Positions 1 through 8,085 of a stretch of DNA of 64,000 nt are shown piece by piece. A program made the position numbers and the translations under genes. The stretch spans positions 1-64,000 of the forward strand of contig NZ_PQHZ01000013.1 of NCBI RefSeq assembly GCF_003385185.1, in the 5' to 3' direction. Positions within the stretch are counted from its first letter, which is position 1, and the number at the start of each line of letters is the position of its first letter. Origin of the DNA: Amycolatopsis palatopharyngis. GTDB taxonomy: Bacteria; Actinomycetota; Actinomycetes; Mycobacteriales; Pseudonocardiaceae. The notes under the pieces were generated by a model. The model saw only the letters and a list, made by a program, of their open reading frames with translations. It was not told the DNA's origin and searched no databases.

Positions 1-116
1 TGTCTGATCAGCAACAACCTCACGCTGTCTCCCCTCGCTGCACGGCCGCCACCCGCCCACCCGTCACCCGCCACCACCCTAATTCGAAGCCGCACGCGCC
101 AAATTCACTCACCGCG
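1..116. other. Intergenic, no gene seen
   Basis: This short stretch lies downstream of the minus-strand pheA stop. I see no convincing coding frame or RNA gene. A gene could start just beyond the window edge. Confidence 0.5.
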
Positions 117-1040
117 TCACGCGGTCTCCCCCGCGCGCACGGCTGCTACCCATTCTGCCGCGTTCGTGTAGTCGTCGTTGGCCGCGGCGGGGGCGACCGT
201 GTCCGCCACGCGATCGGCCCGCGGATGCGAACCGAGGAAGCGCACGGAGCTGCAGCGCCGGTGCAGCGCCGCGACGGCGTCCCCGACCCGCTGTTCGGCC
301 AGGTGTCCCTCGAAGTCCAGAAAGAACCGGTACTCACCGAAGTTACCTCGTGCTGGCCGCGCGTCGAGGCGGGTCAGGTTGATGCCTCGGAACGCGAGTT
401 CGGTGAGCAGCTCGGCCAGTGCGCCAGGGCGGTTTGCGGTCGAAGCCAGCACCGAGGTGCGGTCGGCCCCGGTGGGTCGCGGCAGCGGGCCGGGCGTCTG
501 GACCAGCAGGAACCGCGTCCTCGCGTCGAGCACGTCGGCGACGCCCGTCGCGAGGATCGGTAGTGGATAGTGCTCGACGGCCACCGGTGCCGTTACCGCG
601 GCGTCGCACTCACCCCGCTGGACCGAAACAGCGGCGGCTGCCGTCGAGGAAGCCGCGACCGTCTGCGCATCCGGCAGCGTGTCCGCCAGCCACTGCCGTA
701 CCTGCGCGAGGGCGTGCGGGTGGCTGGCGACCGTGCGAATATCGGCCGCTTCCCTGATGCCGGGCCGGGTCAGGATGCTGAAATGCACCGGCAGCAGCGC
801 CTCGGCCACGGCGACCAGAGGAGTACCGATCGCGAGCCCGTCGAGGGTCGCGTTGACCGGACCCTCCACAGAGTTCTCCACCGGAACGCAGGCCGCGTCC
901 GCGTCTCCGGCGCGCACCGCGGCGAGCGCACCGGCGATCGTGTCGGCAGGGACCAGTTCCTGATCCGTGGCAAGGCTGCGCGCAGCCTGCTCGGTGAACG
1001 TTCCTCGCGGTCCGAAGTAGGCGATGGTCTTGAGCGGCAC
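117..1040 (-). CDS. pheA: Prephenate dehydratase
   Basis: Converts prephenate to phenylpyruvate in cytoplasmic phenylalanine biosynthesis. The 307-aa length is normal for the monofunctional actinobacterial enzyme. Residues about 5-185 form the periplasmic-binding-fold catalytic domain, with the conserved PVENSVEG segment and the TRF motif (in LDARTRFLLV). Residues about 200-275 form the ACT regulatory domain, which binds phenylalanine for feedback inhibition, seen in TSVLASTANRPGALAELL and the LDARPARG segment. The ATG start is followed immediately by the typical YFGPRGTFTEQAA opening. It is divergent from the macrodomain gene across about 100 nt that must hold both promoters. Seen: domains and motifs. 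Known: pathway role and regulation. Confidence 0.96.
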   Translation of the reverse strand: MPLKTIAYFGPRGTFTEQAARSLATDQELVPADTIAGALAAVRAGDADAACVPVENSVEGPVNATLDGLAIGTPLVAVAEALLPVHFSILTRPGIREAADIRTVASHPHALAQVRQWLADTLPDAQTVAASSTAAAAVSVQRGECDAAVTAPVAVEHYPLPILATGVADVLDARTRFLLVQTPGPLPRPTGADRTSVLASTANRPGALAELLTELAFRGINLTRLDARPARGNFGEYRFFLDFEGHLAEQRVGDAVAALHRRCSSVRFLGSHPRADRVADTVAPAAANDDYTNAAEWVAAVRAGETA

Positions 1041-1137
1041 CTGGCCAGGTTACGCAGCCGCGGTGTCATGAGTTTCACTCGCATAGCCGGTAGGCAGCCC
1101 GGTTACGACAGCTGATGTTTTTTGTCATGCTGTAGGC

Positions 1138-1743
1138 GTGACGGCTGAATCGGGCACGCACACCGCAAGCAGACAGCACGTGACTCCCCGAACGCCGGAG
1201 TTGGTGCTGTGCGCCATCGACAGTCCCCTCGCCGAGGCCTGGCAGCAGGCAGTGCGGGAAATGCGGGGCCGAGTGCGATTGCACCACGGCTCCGTCCTCG
1301 ACGTCTCCGCCCAGGCCGTCGTCAGCCCGGCCAACTCCTACGGCTGGATGCGTGGCGGCGTCGACGCTACCTACGCACAGGCGTTTCCCGAGGTCGAGCA
1401 GAACGTCCGCAGCGCTGTCCTCGCCTATCACGGCGGAGAACTGCCGATCGGGGAAGCATTGATGGTGCCCACCGGAGCCCGCACCCCGGCGTGGCTGATC
1501 AGCGCACCGACCATGCGGGAGCCCGGCGAGCGACTGCCACCGGACACCGTGCACCCATACCTCGCGGCGCGGGCGGTGTTCCAGCTCTGGCGCGACGGCC
1601 GGCTCGAGCAGGGAGTGCACGTCCATCAGGCGATCGACACCATCGCGATGCCCGGACTCGGCACGGGTGTCGGAGACGTCTCCCCGCACACATGCGCACG
1701 GCAGGTCTGCGCTGCCTGGGATGACGTCTTCCCCGCGCGGTGA
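1138..1743 (+). CDS. Macrodomain (ADP-ribose-binding) protein
   Basis: 201-aa protein with a GTG start. The segment VVSPANSYGWMRGGVDATYAQAF (about residues 60-82) matches the macrodomain phosphate loop, in which an Asn-rich strand is followed by a GGVD turn. A second loop, MPGLGTGVG (about 172-180), matches the distal ribose-binding loop. Macrodomains bind or hydrolyse ADP-ribose and its protein or nucleic-acid conjugates. Hydrolase versus binder cannot be decided from sequence alone. It is a single gene divergent from pheA and is followed by coaA about 140 nt later, with no sign of coupling. I see no neighbouring ADP-ribosyltransferase, so the substrate is unknown. Confidence 0.85.
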   Translation: MTAESGTHTASRQHVTPRTPELVLCAIDSPLAEAWQQAVREMRGRVRLHHGSVLDVSAQAVVSPANSYGWMRGGVDATYAQAFPEVEQNVRSAVLAYHGGELPIGEALMVPTGARTPAWLISAPTMREPGERLPPDTVHPYLAARAVFQLWRDGRLEQGVHVHQAIDTIAMPGLGTGVGDVSPHTCARQVCAAWDDVFPAR

Positions 1744-1887
1744 ATCGGCGTCAGCGTGCACAACGTCACAGCGCGTTCAGCGCCAGTAAGGCCTACCGTT
1801 AACTCGCGTTGAGGTGATCGGCGATTCGTCGCCCTCGGCGTGATCGAGTTTTCGGCGCTGGCCCACCGACGGGCGAGGAGTGTGCTT

Positions 1888-2820
1888 ATGCCACGAGTCC
1901 GCGAGTTGAGCCCCTATGTCGAATTGCACCGGGATCAGTGGCGCGAGCTACGCAGGGCGACACCGCTTCCACTCACCGCACACGAGCTGCTGAAGCTGCG
2001 CGGGCTCGGTGAGCAGGTCGACCTGGACGAGGTGGCCGAGGTCTACCTCCCGCTGTCCAGGCTGATCAACCTCCAGGTCGCCGCCCGTCAGCGGCTGTAC
2101 GAGGCGACGACCACCTTCCTCGGCGAGGACTGCAAGGGCACGAAGGTGCCGTTCGTGATCGGCATCGCCGGTAGCGTCGCGGTCGGCAAGTCGACCACAG
2201 CTCGTGTCCTGCGCACCCTGCTCGCCCGCTGGCCGGACCACCCGCGGGTCGACCTCGTCACGACCGACGGGTTTCTCTACCCGCGGCAGGAGCTGATGCG
2301 GCGCGGGATCATGCACCGCAAGGGCTTCCCGGAGAGCTACGACCGCAGAGCCCTGCTGCGGTTCGTCACCGAGGTGAAGTCCGGTGCGGAGCGGGTCAGC
2401 GCGCCCGTCTACTCCCACCTGGCCTACGACATCATCCCGGGTGCGGAGAACGTCGTGCGCCAGCCGGACATCCTGATCATCGAGGGGCTGAACGTCCTGC
2501 AGCCCGGGCCCCGCCTGACCGTGTCGGACCTGTTCGACTTCTCGATCTACGTCGACGCGCACACCGAGGACATCGAGCGCTGGTACGTGGACCGGTTCCT
2601 GGAACTGCGGCATACGGCCTTCGCCGACCCGGCGTCGCACTTCCACCACTTCGCCGGCCTGCCCGACGACGAGGCGCGGGCCGAGGCACGACACCTGTGG
2701 CACACGATCAACGAGCCGAACCTGGTGGAGAACATCAAACCCACCCGCCCCAGGGCCACTCTCGTGTTGCGCAAGGACGCGGATCATTCGATCAACCGGG
2801 TCCGCCTGCGCAAGCTCTAG
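1888..2820 (+). CDS. coaA: Type I pantothenate kinase
   Basis: Phosphorylates pantothenate, the first committed step of coenzyme A synthesis. The 310-aa length fits the bacterial type I family. Walker A is GSVAVGKST at residues 95-103 with Lys101, followed by [20 protein letters not shown] and [12 protein letters not shown], all signatures of CoaA. I chose the ATG because GAGGAG lies 7 nt upstream and the protein then begins [11 protein letters not shown] like other CoaA proteins. An in-frame GTG at 1840 would add 16 residues without similar support. The next gene starts 3 nt after the stop, suggesting co-transcription. Confidence 0.96.
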   Translation: MPRVRELSPYVELHRDQWRELRRATPLPLTAHELLKLRGLGEQVDLDEVAEVYLPLSRLINLQVAARQRLYEATTTFLGEDCKGTKVPFVIGIAGSVAVGKSTTARVLRTLLARWPDHPRVDLVTTDGFLYPRQELMRRGIMHRKGFPESYDRRALLRFVTEVKSGAERVSAPVYSHLAYDIIPGAENVVRQPDILIIEGLNVLQPGPRLTVSDLFDFSIYVDAHTEDIERWYVDRFLELRHTAFADPASHFHHFAGLPDDEARAEARHLWHTINEPNLVENIKPTRPRATLVLRKDADHSINRVRLRKL

Positions 2821-2823
2821 CCG

Positions 2824-3627
2824 GTGCGACGCAGGGTGTGGATCGCGATCTCGGCGGTGACCGCCGTCGTCGTTCTGGTGCTCGGCGCCGCCTACGTCTT
2901 CCAGCGCCAGCTCGTGTACCTGCCAACCGGCGGGCCACTTCCCCCCGCGTCCGACGTTCTGCCCGGCGGGCGGGACGTCACCCTGCGGACCACCGACGGC
3001 CTCGCTCTCGGCGCCTGGTTCCTGCCGGTCCCCGGTGCGCGGGCGACCGTGCTCGTCGCACCCGGCAACGGCGGGGACCGGTCGCTGCGGGCACCGCTGG
3101 CCCGCGCGCTGGCCGATCGCGGCCTGTCTGTGCTGCTGCTGGACTACCGCGGTTATGGCGGCAATCCCGGCAGTCCGAGCGAGGAAGGCCTCGCGCTGGA
3201 CGTACGCGCGGCCCGCGAATTCCTCGTGCGGGAGGCCGGGATCGCACCGGATGAGCTGGTCTACTACGGCGAGAGCCTGGGCGGCGCCGTCGTCGCCGAA
3301 CTCGCGACCGAGCACCCGCCGTCCGCGATGGTGCTGCGCTCTCCGTTCACCGAGCTGGCCGCGGTGGGGCAGCGTCACTACCCCTTCCTGCCCGTGCGGT
3401 TGTTACTCCGGGATCGGTTCCCCGTCGCCGAGTACGTCGCGGCGAGCGAAACTCCCCTCACCGTTGTCTATGGCACCGCCGACGCGATCGTGCCGCCGGA
3501 GCTCAGCCGCGAGGTGGCCGCGAAGGGCGGCGCCGAGGTGGTCGAGGTGCCCGGCGCCGGACACAACGATCTGGCGCTACTGGCCGGGGACCGGCTGATC
3601 GACGCCGTGGACCGGGCCGCCGGCTGA
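2824..3627 (+). CDS. Membrane-anchored alpha/beta hydrolase (BEM46-like)
   Basis: 267-aa protein with an N-terminal hydrophobic segment (residues about 6-24) that should anchor it with the catalytic domain outside the membrane. The catalytic set is visible: Ser151 in YYGESLGG, Asp220 in YGTADAIV and His247 in GAGHND, with the oxyanion region VAPGNGGD. This layout matches the BEM46/YfhR branch of serine hydrolases, whose substrates are mostly undefined. The GTG start is 3 nt after the coaA stop, so it is probably co-transcribed with coaA; a functional link to CoA synthesis is not implied by the sequence. Confidence 0.85.
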   Translation: MRRRVWIAISAVTAVVVLVLGAAYVFQRQLVYLPTGGPLPPASDVLPGGRDVTLRTTDGLALGAWFLPVPGARATVLVAPGNGGDRSLRAPLARALADRGLSVLLLDYRGYGGNPGSPSEEGLALDVRAAREFLVREAGIAPDELVYYGESLGGAVVAELATEHPPSAMVLRSPFTELAAVGQRHYPFLPVRLLLRDRFPVAEYVAASETPLTVVYGTADAIVPPELSREVAAKGGAEVVEVPGAGHNDLALLAGDRLIDAVDRAAG

Positions 3628-3763
3628 TCGCGCTCCGCGACCATCCCTCAGCCGATCGGCCGATGCGTAGCCGTGAGCACTAACCGGTTGGCCGATAGTA
3701 ACCGGGACCCGGCGAGGTGACCCTGGAATTAACCAACTCACCCTGCAAAGGGGGTAGCCGCCG

Positions 3764-3940
3764 ATGTTCTCGATCATCATGACCTGGATCGGTGCGATGC
3801 TCGGCATCGTGGTGCTGCTGGCGATGGCGGTCGGCGCCTTCGTCCTGGATTTCGACGACGCGATCGGCCGGCGCGAACGGCGTGCGGTCCGGCCCGCCGA
3901 GCACGGCGAGCCGGACCCGAAGACCGCGCCACTGGTGTGA
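3764..3940 (+). CDS. 58-aa single-pass membrane protein
   Basis: Small gene starting at an ATG with AAGGGGG about 9 nt upstream, a strong actinobacterial ribosome-binding site. The peptide begins MFSIIMTWIGAMLGIVVLLA, giving one transmembrane helix from about residue 4 to 28. A charged tail follows (DFDDAIGRRERRAVRPAEHGEPDPKTAPLV), probably cytoplasmic. Codon use is strongly G/C at third positions, as expected for a real gene here. I do not recognise a family. It sits alone between the hydrolase gene and a convergent minus-strand gene. Confidence 0.65.
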   Translation: MFSIIMTWIGAMLGIVVLLAMAVGAFVLDFDDAIGRRERRAVRPAEHGEPDPKTAPLV

Positions 3941-3986
3941 GCGGAGGCGCAGGCCTGCGAAGTGCCGTTATCGAGGCGACAAGGCG

Positions 3987-5543
3987 TCAGCCAAGGGCTT
4001 CGAGCGCCTCGCAGTAGGCGTCCAGGTCGAACTCGAATTCCTCCGCGTCCGGCTCGCTCGCGGTCTCCGCCTGCGCGGAGAGGACAGCGACCAGCTCGTC
4101 CAGGATGTCGTCCCGCTCGCGCCCGGTGTCTCGCATGCGCACCACGGCCGACCACAGCTGCGGGGGTTCGTTCTCCCAGAGCTGGTCCACCACCGCGGCC
4201 TTCAGCGCGAGGTACTCGCGCGGATCGACGCCGTCGATCTCCTCGATGTCCGAGTCCTCCGTGAGCGCCTCGTGGTACTCCGGGTGCTCGCCGATCACCA
4301 GTAGCCTGCGCTGCTCCGGGTCCGTGGGCTCCAGCTCCAGCTGGGTGTCGCCCAGTTCCGTGACGGTGGTGGGCACGGCGAACATCCGCCGTTCCAGCAG
4401 CTCGGTCAGCTCGACCGGGCCCTCCAGCTCCTCGTCGCCGTCCAGATAGACCTCGAGCGAGTCCTCGCCGAAGCTCGCGAGGCTCTCCTGCACCGTCTCG
4501 TCCAGCTCCGCGAGAGCGAGCTCGGGCAGTCCCTGGCGCAACGCGGCCCAGCGCGTCCACGCGAGGACGACGTCGGGCAGGACCTCCTGCTCGGTCTCGG
4601 ACAGCTCGATCTCGCCGGGCAGCCAGTCCTCCAGGAACGTGACCATCCGCTCCGGACTGATCCGCAGCGGCCTGCTCGGCTCCGTCTGCACCCCGAAGTC
4701 GATCAGCAGTCGGACGCAGTAGCGCGTGTCATCGGTGTCCGGCAGTCCCGGATTCGCGCTCAGGAACTCCTCGACCACCGTCTCCCAGTCGCCGAGTGGC
4801 TCGGCAGCAGGCGGGGGCTCGGCGTCCGGCAGCACCCGGCAGTAGGCGAGGGCGAGCGCCCTGAACCGGATGAACTCCTCGGTGACCTCGGGTTCCTCGA
4901 GTGTGTCGATCACCGCGATACCGCGCTCGAGCAGACCGCGCAGCCGGGCCGGCTCGATCCGCTCGACCAGCAGCAGGCCTTCGTTCTCCTCGGCCTGACC
5001 ACGCATTCCGGCGAGCAGGTCGTCCGGGTTGTCCACGATGGTGACATCCGGCAGCGACCCGTCCGACAGGTGCAGCAGGGCGAAGATCCCGATCCGGTCC
5101 TGATCGCGATGCAGAACGGCCAGCAGTGAGGCCGTGTCGCCGTAGACGTCGCCGAGCTGCCAGCACTCGTCGATGCCCACCGCGCCGAGCCCGGCCGCCC
5201 ATTCCGGTTCCGGAATGCCGCGGCCGAGCACGGCGCGCAGGCCGACGGCGGCGGCCTCGCGCACGCCCGGGTCAGGGGCGAGAACACTCAGCGAGGTCAG
5301 CAGCGCGGCCGCGCCAGGGGTGGCCTTCTTCCTGGCACGATCGATCAGCTCCCTTGCGACGTCCTCCCCTTCCGGGTCCTCCCACCAGGCACCGGCCACC
5401 TCGGATGCCAGGACCTCGACCCGGAGCAAGTCGGGATCGGCGGCCAGTGCGGCGAAGTCGGACAGCACGTCCTTGACGAAGGAGTTGATTCCGTCCGGCC
5501 CGGGCACCGGCGTCGTGTCACGTCCACGGCTCTGCGAGGTCAT
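3987..5543 (-). CDS. Acidic hypothetical protein
   Basis: 518-aa, Glu/Asp-rich protein without signal peptide or membrane segment. It is mainly predicted helical, with repeated stretches such as DPEGEDVARELIDRARKKATPGAAALLTSL. No catalytic motif was recognised. The ATG start is followed by a hydrophilic N-terminus. Composition and length suggest a soluble scaffolding or repeat-type protein, but that is a guess. It is monocistronic: the next minus-strand gene, the oxidoreductase upstream at higher coordinates, ends 35 nt before this start, so weak co-transcription is possible. Confidence 0.75.
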   Translation of the reverse strand: MTSQSRGRDTTPVPGPDGINSFVKDVLSDFAALAADPDLLRVEVLASEVAGAWWEDPEGEDVARELIDRARKKATPGAAALLTSLSVLAPDPGVREAAAVGLRAVLGRGIPEPEWAAGLGAVGIDECWQLGDVYGDTASLLAVLHRDQDRIGIFALLHLSDGSLPDVTIVDNPDDLLAGMRGQAEENEGLLLVERIEPARLRGLLERGIAVIDTLEEPEVTEEFIRFRALALAYCRVLPDAEPPPAAEPLGDWETVVEEFLSANPGLPDTDDTRYCVRLLIDFGVQTEPSRPLRISPERMVTFLEDWLPGEIELSETEQEVLPDVVLAWTRWAALRQGLPELALAELDETVQESLASFGEDSLEVYLDGDEELEGPVELTELLERRMFAVPTTVTELGDTQLELEPTDPEQRRLLVIGEHPEYHEALTEDSDIEEIDGVDPREYLALKAAVVDQLWENEPPQLWSAVVRMRDTGRERDDILDELVAVLSAQAETASEPDAEEFEFDLDAYCEALEALG

Positions 5544-5578
5544 GGGCCCATGCTGTCATCGCGGCCGCTCGCGCACAC

Positions 5579-6508
5579 CTACTGGTCGACCAGTACCGCG
5601 ATCTTGCCTCGGGTATGCCCCTGCTCGCTGGCCTTGTGGGCGGCGGCCGTCTCAGCCAGTGGGTAGGTCTCGGCGATCTCGACGGTCACCTTGCCCTGCT
5701 CGACCAGCTCCACCAGTGCGGTGAGGTCGGCGGTGTCCGGGCGGACGAAGACGTACTGGCCACCGAGTTCGGTGACACCGGGATCGGCGACGGAGGCGAC
5801 CCGGGCCTTCGGTGCGAGGACCTCGGCGGTCGCGGTCAGCGCGGCACCGCCCACCAGGTCCAGCACGGCGGAGACGCCGGTCGGGGCGAGCTCACGGACC
5901 CGCTCGGCCAGGTCGTCGCCATAGGTCACCGGCTCGGCGCCGAGGGAGCGCAGGTAGTCGTGGTTGCGCTCGGAAGCGGTGCCGATCACCCTCGCGCCGC
6001 AGGCGACCGCGATCTGCGTCGCGAGTGAACCGACCCCGCCTGCGGCGGCGTGGATCAGCACGGTGTCGTCCTCGTTGATCTGCAGCGTGTGCACCAGGGA
6101 CTGGTAGGCCGTCAGCCCGGCCAGCGGCAGGCTCGCGGCCTGCTCCCACGTGGCGTTCTTCGGCTTACGGGCGAGCGTCCGCACCGGAGCCGCGACCTTC
6201 TCGGCGAAGGTGCCGCGGCGCACGACGTCCTCGCGGACGTAACCGATCACCTCGTCGCCCTCGGCGAACTCCGGCACCGAGATTCCAGGGCTCTCCACGA
6301 CCCCGGCCACATCCCAGCCCGGGATCACCGGGAAGAACACGTCCAAAGCGCCGTCCAGGTACCCCTCGCGCACCTTCCAGTCCACCGGGTTGACCGAAGC
6401 GGCCTTGACCTTGACCAGGACACTGTCCGGGCCCACCTTCGGATCGGGGACCTCGGACTGTTCCAGAACCTCGGCGCCGCCGAAGGACGAGTAGGTGATG
6501 GCCTTCAC
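5579..6508 (-). CDS. NADPH:quinone-type oxidoreductase (MDR family)
   Basis: 309-aa medium-chain dehydrogenase/reductase without the structural zinc lobe. The N-terminal GroES-like domain carries VKVKAASVNPVDWKVREG (about 32-49) and PVIPGWDVAGVV. The Rossmann domain carries VLIHAAAGGVGSLATQIA (about 149-166), the NADPH-binding loop of quinone reductases. The normal zinc-binding cysteines are absent, as expected for quinone or enone reductases. The physiological substrate cannot be predicted. The paired-palindrome element lies about 150 nt upstream of its start, between it and the next gene on the same strand. Confidence 0.93.
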   Translation of the reverse strand: MKAITYSSFGGAEVLEQSEVPDPKVGPDSVLVKVKAASVNPVDWKVREGYLDGALDVFFPVIPGWDVAGVVESPGISVPEFAEGDEVIGYVREDVVRRGTFAEKVAAPVRTLARKPKNATWEQAASLPLAGLTAYQSLVHTLQINEDDTVLIHAAAGGVGSLATQIAVACGARVIGTASERNHDYLRSLGAEPVTYGDDLAERVRELAPTGVSAVLDLVGGAALTATAEVLAPKARVASVADPGVTELGGQYVFVRPDTADLTALVELVEQGKVTVEIAETYPLAETAAAHKASEQGHTRGKIAVLVDQ

Positions 6509-6611
6509 TGGTACTGCTCCTCACGTCGGGTATCGCAGCCTGTCACCGGCGGCAACCAGTGCTGCGTCCGACGGATTCCCGGGGGTTAGCCGATTCACTC
6601 CTACCTGACCC

Positions 6612-6626
6612 GGCTACCTGGCGGCC
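6612..6626. repeat. 15-bp direct repeat, outer copy
   Basis: GGCTACCTGGCGGCC, identical to 6735-6749. The inner copy contains the last codons and stop of the helical-repeat gene read on the minus strand. The two copies flank the palindrome pair at 6661-6720. Confidence 0.6.
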
Positions 6627-6660
6627 GGGCACAACGAGCGGTTCCCACGCTGGCACCCCT

Positions 6661-6724
6661 CGCACTTTCCCGGGAAAGCGCGGTGGTTGCGCACGCACGA
6701 ATCGCACTTTCCCGGGAAAGCGCG
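6661..6724. repeat. Paired palindrome element, copy 1 (terminator-like)
   Basis: Two palindromes with the identical 14-bp core CTTTCCCGGGAAAG at 6665-6678 and 6707-6720, spaced 42 bp start to start. Between them is GGTGGTTGCGCACGCACG, nearly the same as the spacer of copy 2 at 8094-8160. It lies just past the 3' end of the minus-strand gene at 6737-7993, so the transcript would carry two strong GC stem-loops without a U-tract. Seen: the repeat. Inferred: terminator or transcript-stabilising role. Confidence 0.8.
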
Positions 6725-6734
6725 GCAGGGGCAG

Positions 6735-6749
6735 GGCTACCTGGCGGCC
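6735..6749. repeat. 15-bp direct repeat, inner copy
   Basis: Second copy of GGCTACCTGGCGGCC. It spans the stop codon and final codons of the 6737-7993 gene. See 6612-6626. Confidence 0.6.
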
Positions 6750-7993
6750 TTCGCGAGGGCGGCCTTGGGCAGGGCGATGCGCGCGGCACGTACCTCGGCC
6801 AGCAGCCGGGTCTTGCGCCGGTGTGTCCGCACCAGGTCGGCGAGGTACGCGCTGAACTCCTCGGCGGTGTCGGCCCGCCGGTGCAGGGTGCGCAGTTTGC
6901 GCAACTGCTTGGCCGCCTGCCGGTAGTAGTGCGGGTCCTTGTGCGCGATGAGCTCCTCGACGTGTGATCGGTAGACCCCGATCACCTCGCCCGGGTGCTC
7001 GGCGGCCCTGCTCTCGGCCACCTCGAGGCGCAGTTCCAGGGAGCATCCGTGCTCCTCGGCGGCCCGCCACGCCTCCTCGAACCGCTGCTCCGCGAGCAAC
7101 ATCCGGACAAGTTCATCGGCTTCCGCGGGTCCCCGGCCCGCCCGGTCGTGCAGCAACGCCACAGCCTCGTCGCGCTCGTGCTCCGCCGCGTCCCGCAGGG
7201 TCTGCTTGTCCCTGGAGAAGGCGCGGGCCGCGTGTGCGATTGCCTCACCGTGCCTGCCCGCGCCGCGCAGTGCCCGGACGATCTTCAGGCTGACGTCGAG
7301 GCGGGGCAGCTTCCTGGACAGGATGTCGACGAGCAGGTCGACGTCCCCGGTGGCCTCGGCCACCTGTTCGTTCAACCGCTCGGCACGGGCCAGGCTGCCA
7401 CCGTCGGCGCCCTCGTCCGCGAGTACGCCGTCCACGGCCGCCCTGATGCACAGCAGGCCGGTCTCGCCGAGCGCCTCGGCGAAGTCCGCGAGGTGGATCT
7501 CCGGCCAGCCAGGACCGTGCAGTTCGATGCCGAGGATCCAGTCCGCGAGCGCGTCCGGCGGCGGTGGGTGCGCTGCGCACGCGCGGGCATACAACGTGAC
7601 CGCCCGGCCGAGTTCGGCCCCGACCGCGCCGGTGGTGTCGTCCAACTCGCCGAGGGCGGAGCTGATCTCGTCCACGGTCCGCCGCGCCAGTGGGCTCAGA
7701 TCCGCCTGTGTGCCCGCGTCCAGCAGCCGCTGGAGGGTGTCCAGCACGGCGCTCATCTTGGTGGCGAGGTCGAAGCCGGCGCCGTATGGCTCGAGGTCGG
7801 CGGGTACGGCGTCGTCGAGCATGCGGTGTGCCTCGGCGACATCACCGCCCTGGGTGCTGTTCAGCCCGGCCCGCACCTCCAGCTCACGGCGGAACTGCGG
7901 GTGCCGGGCCGCCTGGTCGCAGAGCAACCCGACCAGGGACTCCGCATCGAGGGAGTGCAGGTACGAGCGCAGGGCGGGGTCCACTTGGTCCAT
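6737..7993 (-). CDS. Helical-repeat protein, SWIM-protein C-terminal-like (DUF6880-like)
   Basis: 418-aa soluble, alpha-helical protein. The C-terminal third (HYYRQAAKQLRKLRTLHRRADTAEEF and the following RTHRRKTRLLAEVRAARIALPK) resembles the tail of actinobacterial SWIM zinc-finger proteins, but no CxCxnCxH SWIM motif is present. The middle contains repeated helix pairs of TPR/HEAT-like character. No catalytic site is visible. The start is ATG (MDQVDPALRSYLHSLD). It is followed at its 3' end by palindrome element copy 1, and its stop region is duplicated at 6612. Function unknown; family resemblance is from memory of the sequence type. Confidence 0.75.
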   Translation of the reverse strand: MDQVDPALRSYLHSLDAESLVGLLCDQAARHPQFRRELEVRAGLNSTQGGDVAEAHRMLDDAVPADLEPYGAGFDLATKMSAVLDTLQRLLDAGTQADLSPLARRTVDEISSALGELDDTTGAVGAELGRAVTLYARACAAHPPPPDALADWILGIELHGPGWPEIHLADFAEALGETGLLCIRAAVDGVLADEGADGGSLARAERLNEQVAEATGDVDLLVDILSRKLPRLDVSLKIVRALRGAGRHGEAIAHAARAFSRDKQTLRDAAEHERDEAVALLHDRAGRGPAEADELVRMLLAEQRFEEAWRAAEEHGCSLELRLEVAESRAAEHPGEVIGVYRSHVEELIAHKDPHYYRQAAKQLRKLRTLHRRADTAEEFSAYLADLVRTHRRKTRLLAEVRAARIALPKAALAKAAR

Positions 7994-8085
7994 AGTGCCG
8001 CACCCGAACGGTTGACACGCTCATCCATGCGCGTGGACTTCACCGGCCCGCCGCGCACACAAAGTCAACGTCGCAGGTGACGCCC

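Noticed and set aside
1948..3378. 476-aa minus-strand open frame
   Set aside because: It is antisense to coaA and the hydrolase, whose motifs and codon use are clear; composition (His/Arg/Gln/Gly rich) is that of a shadow frame.
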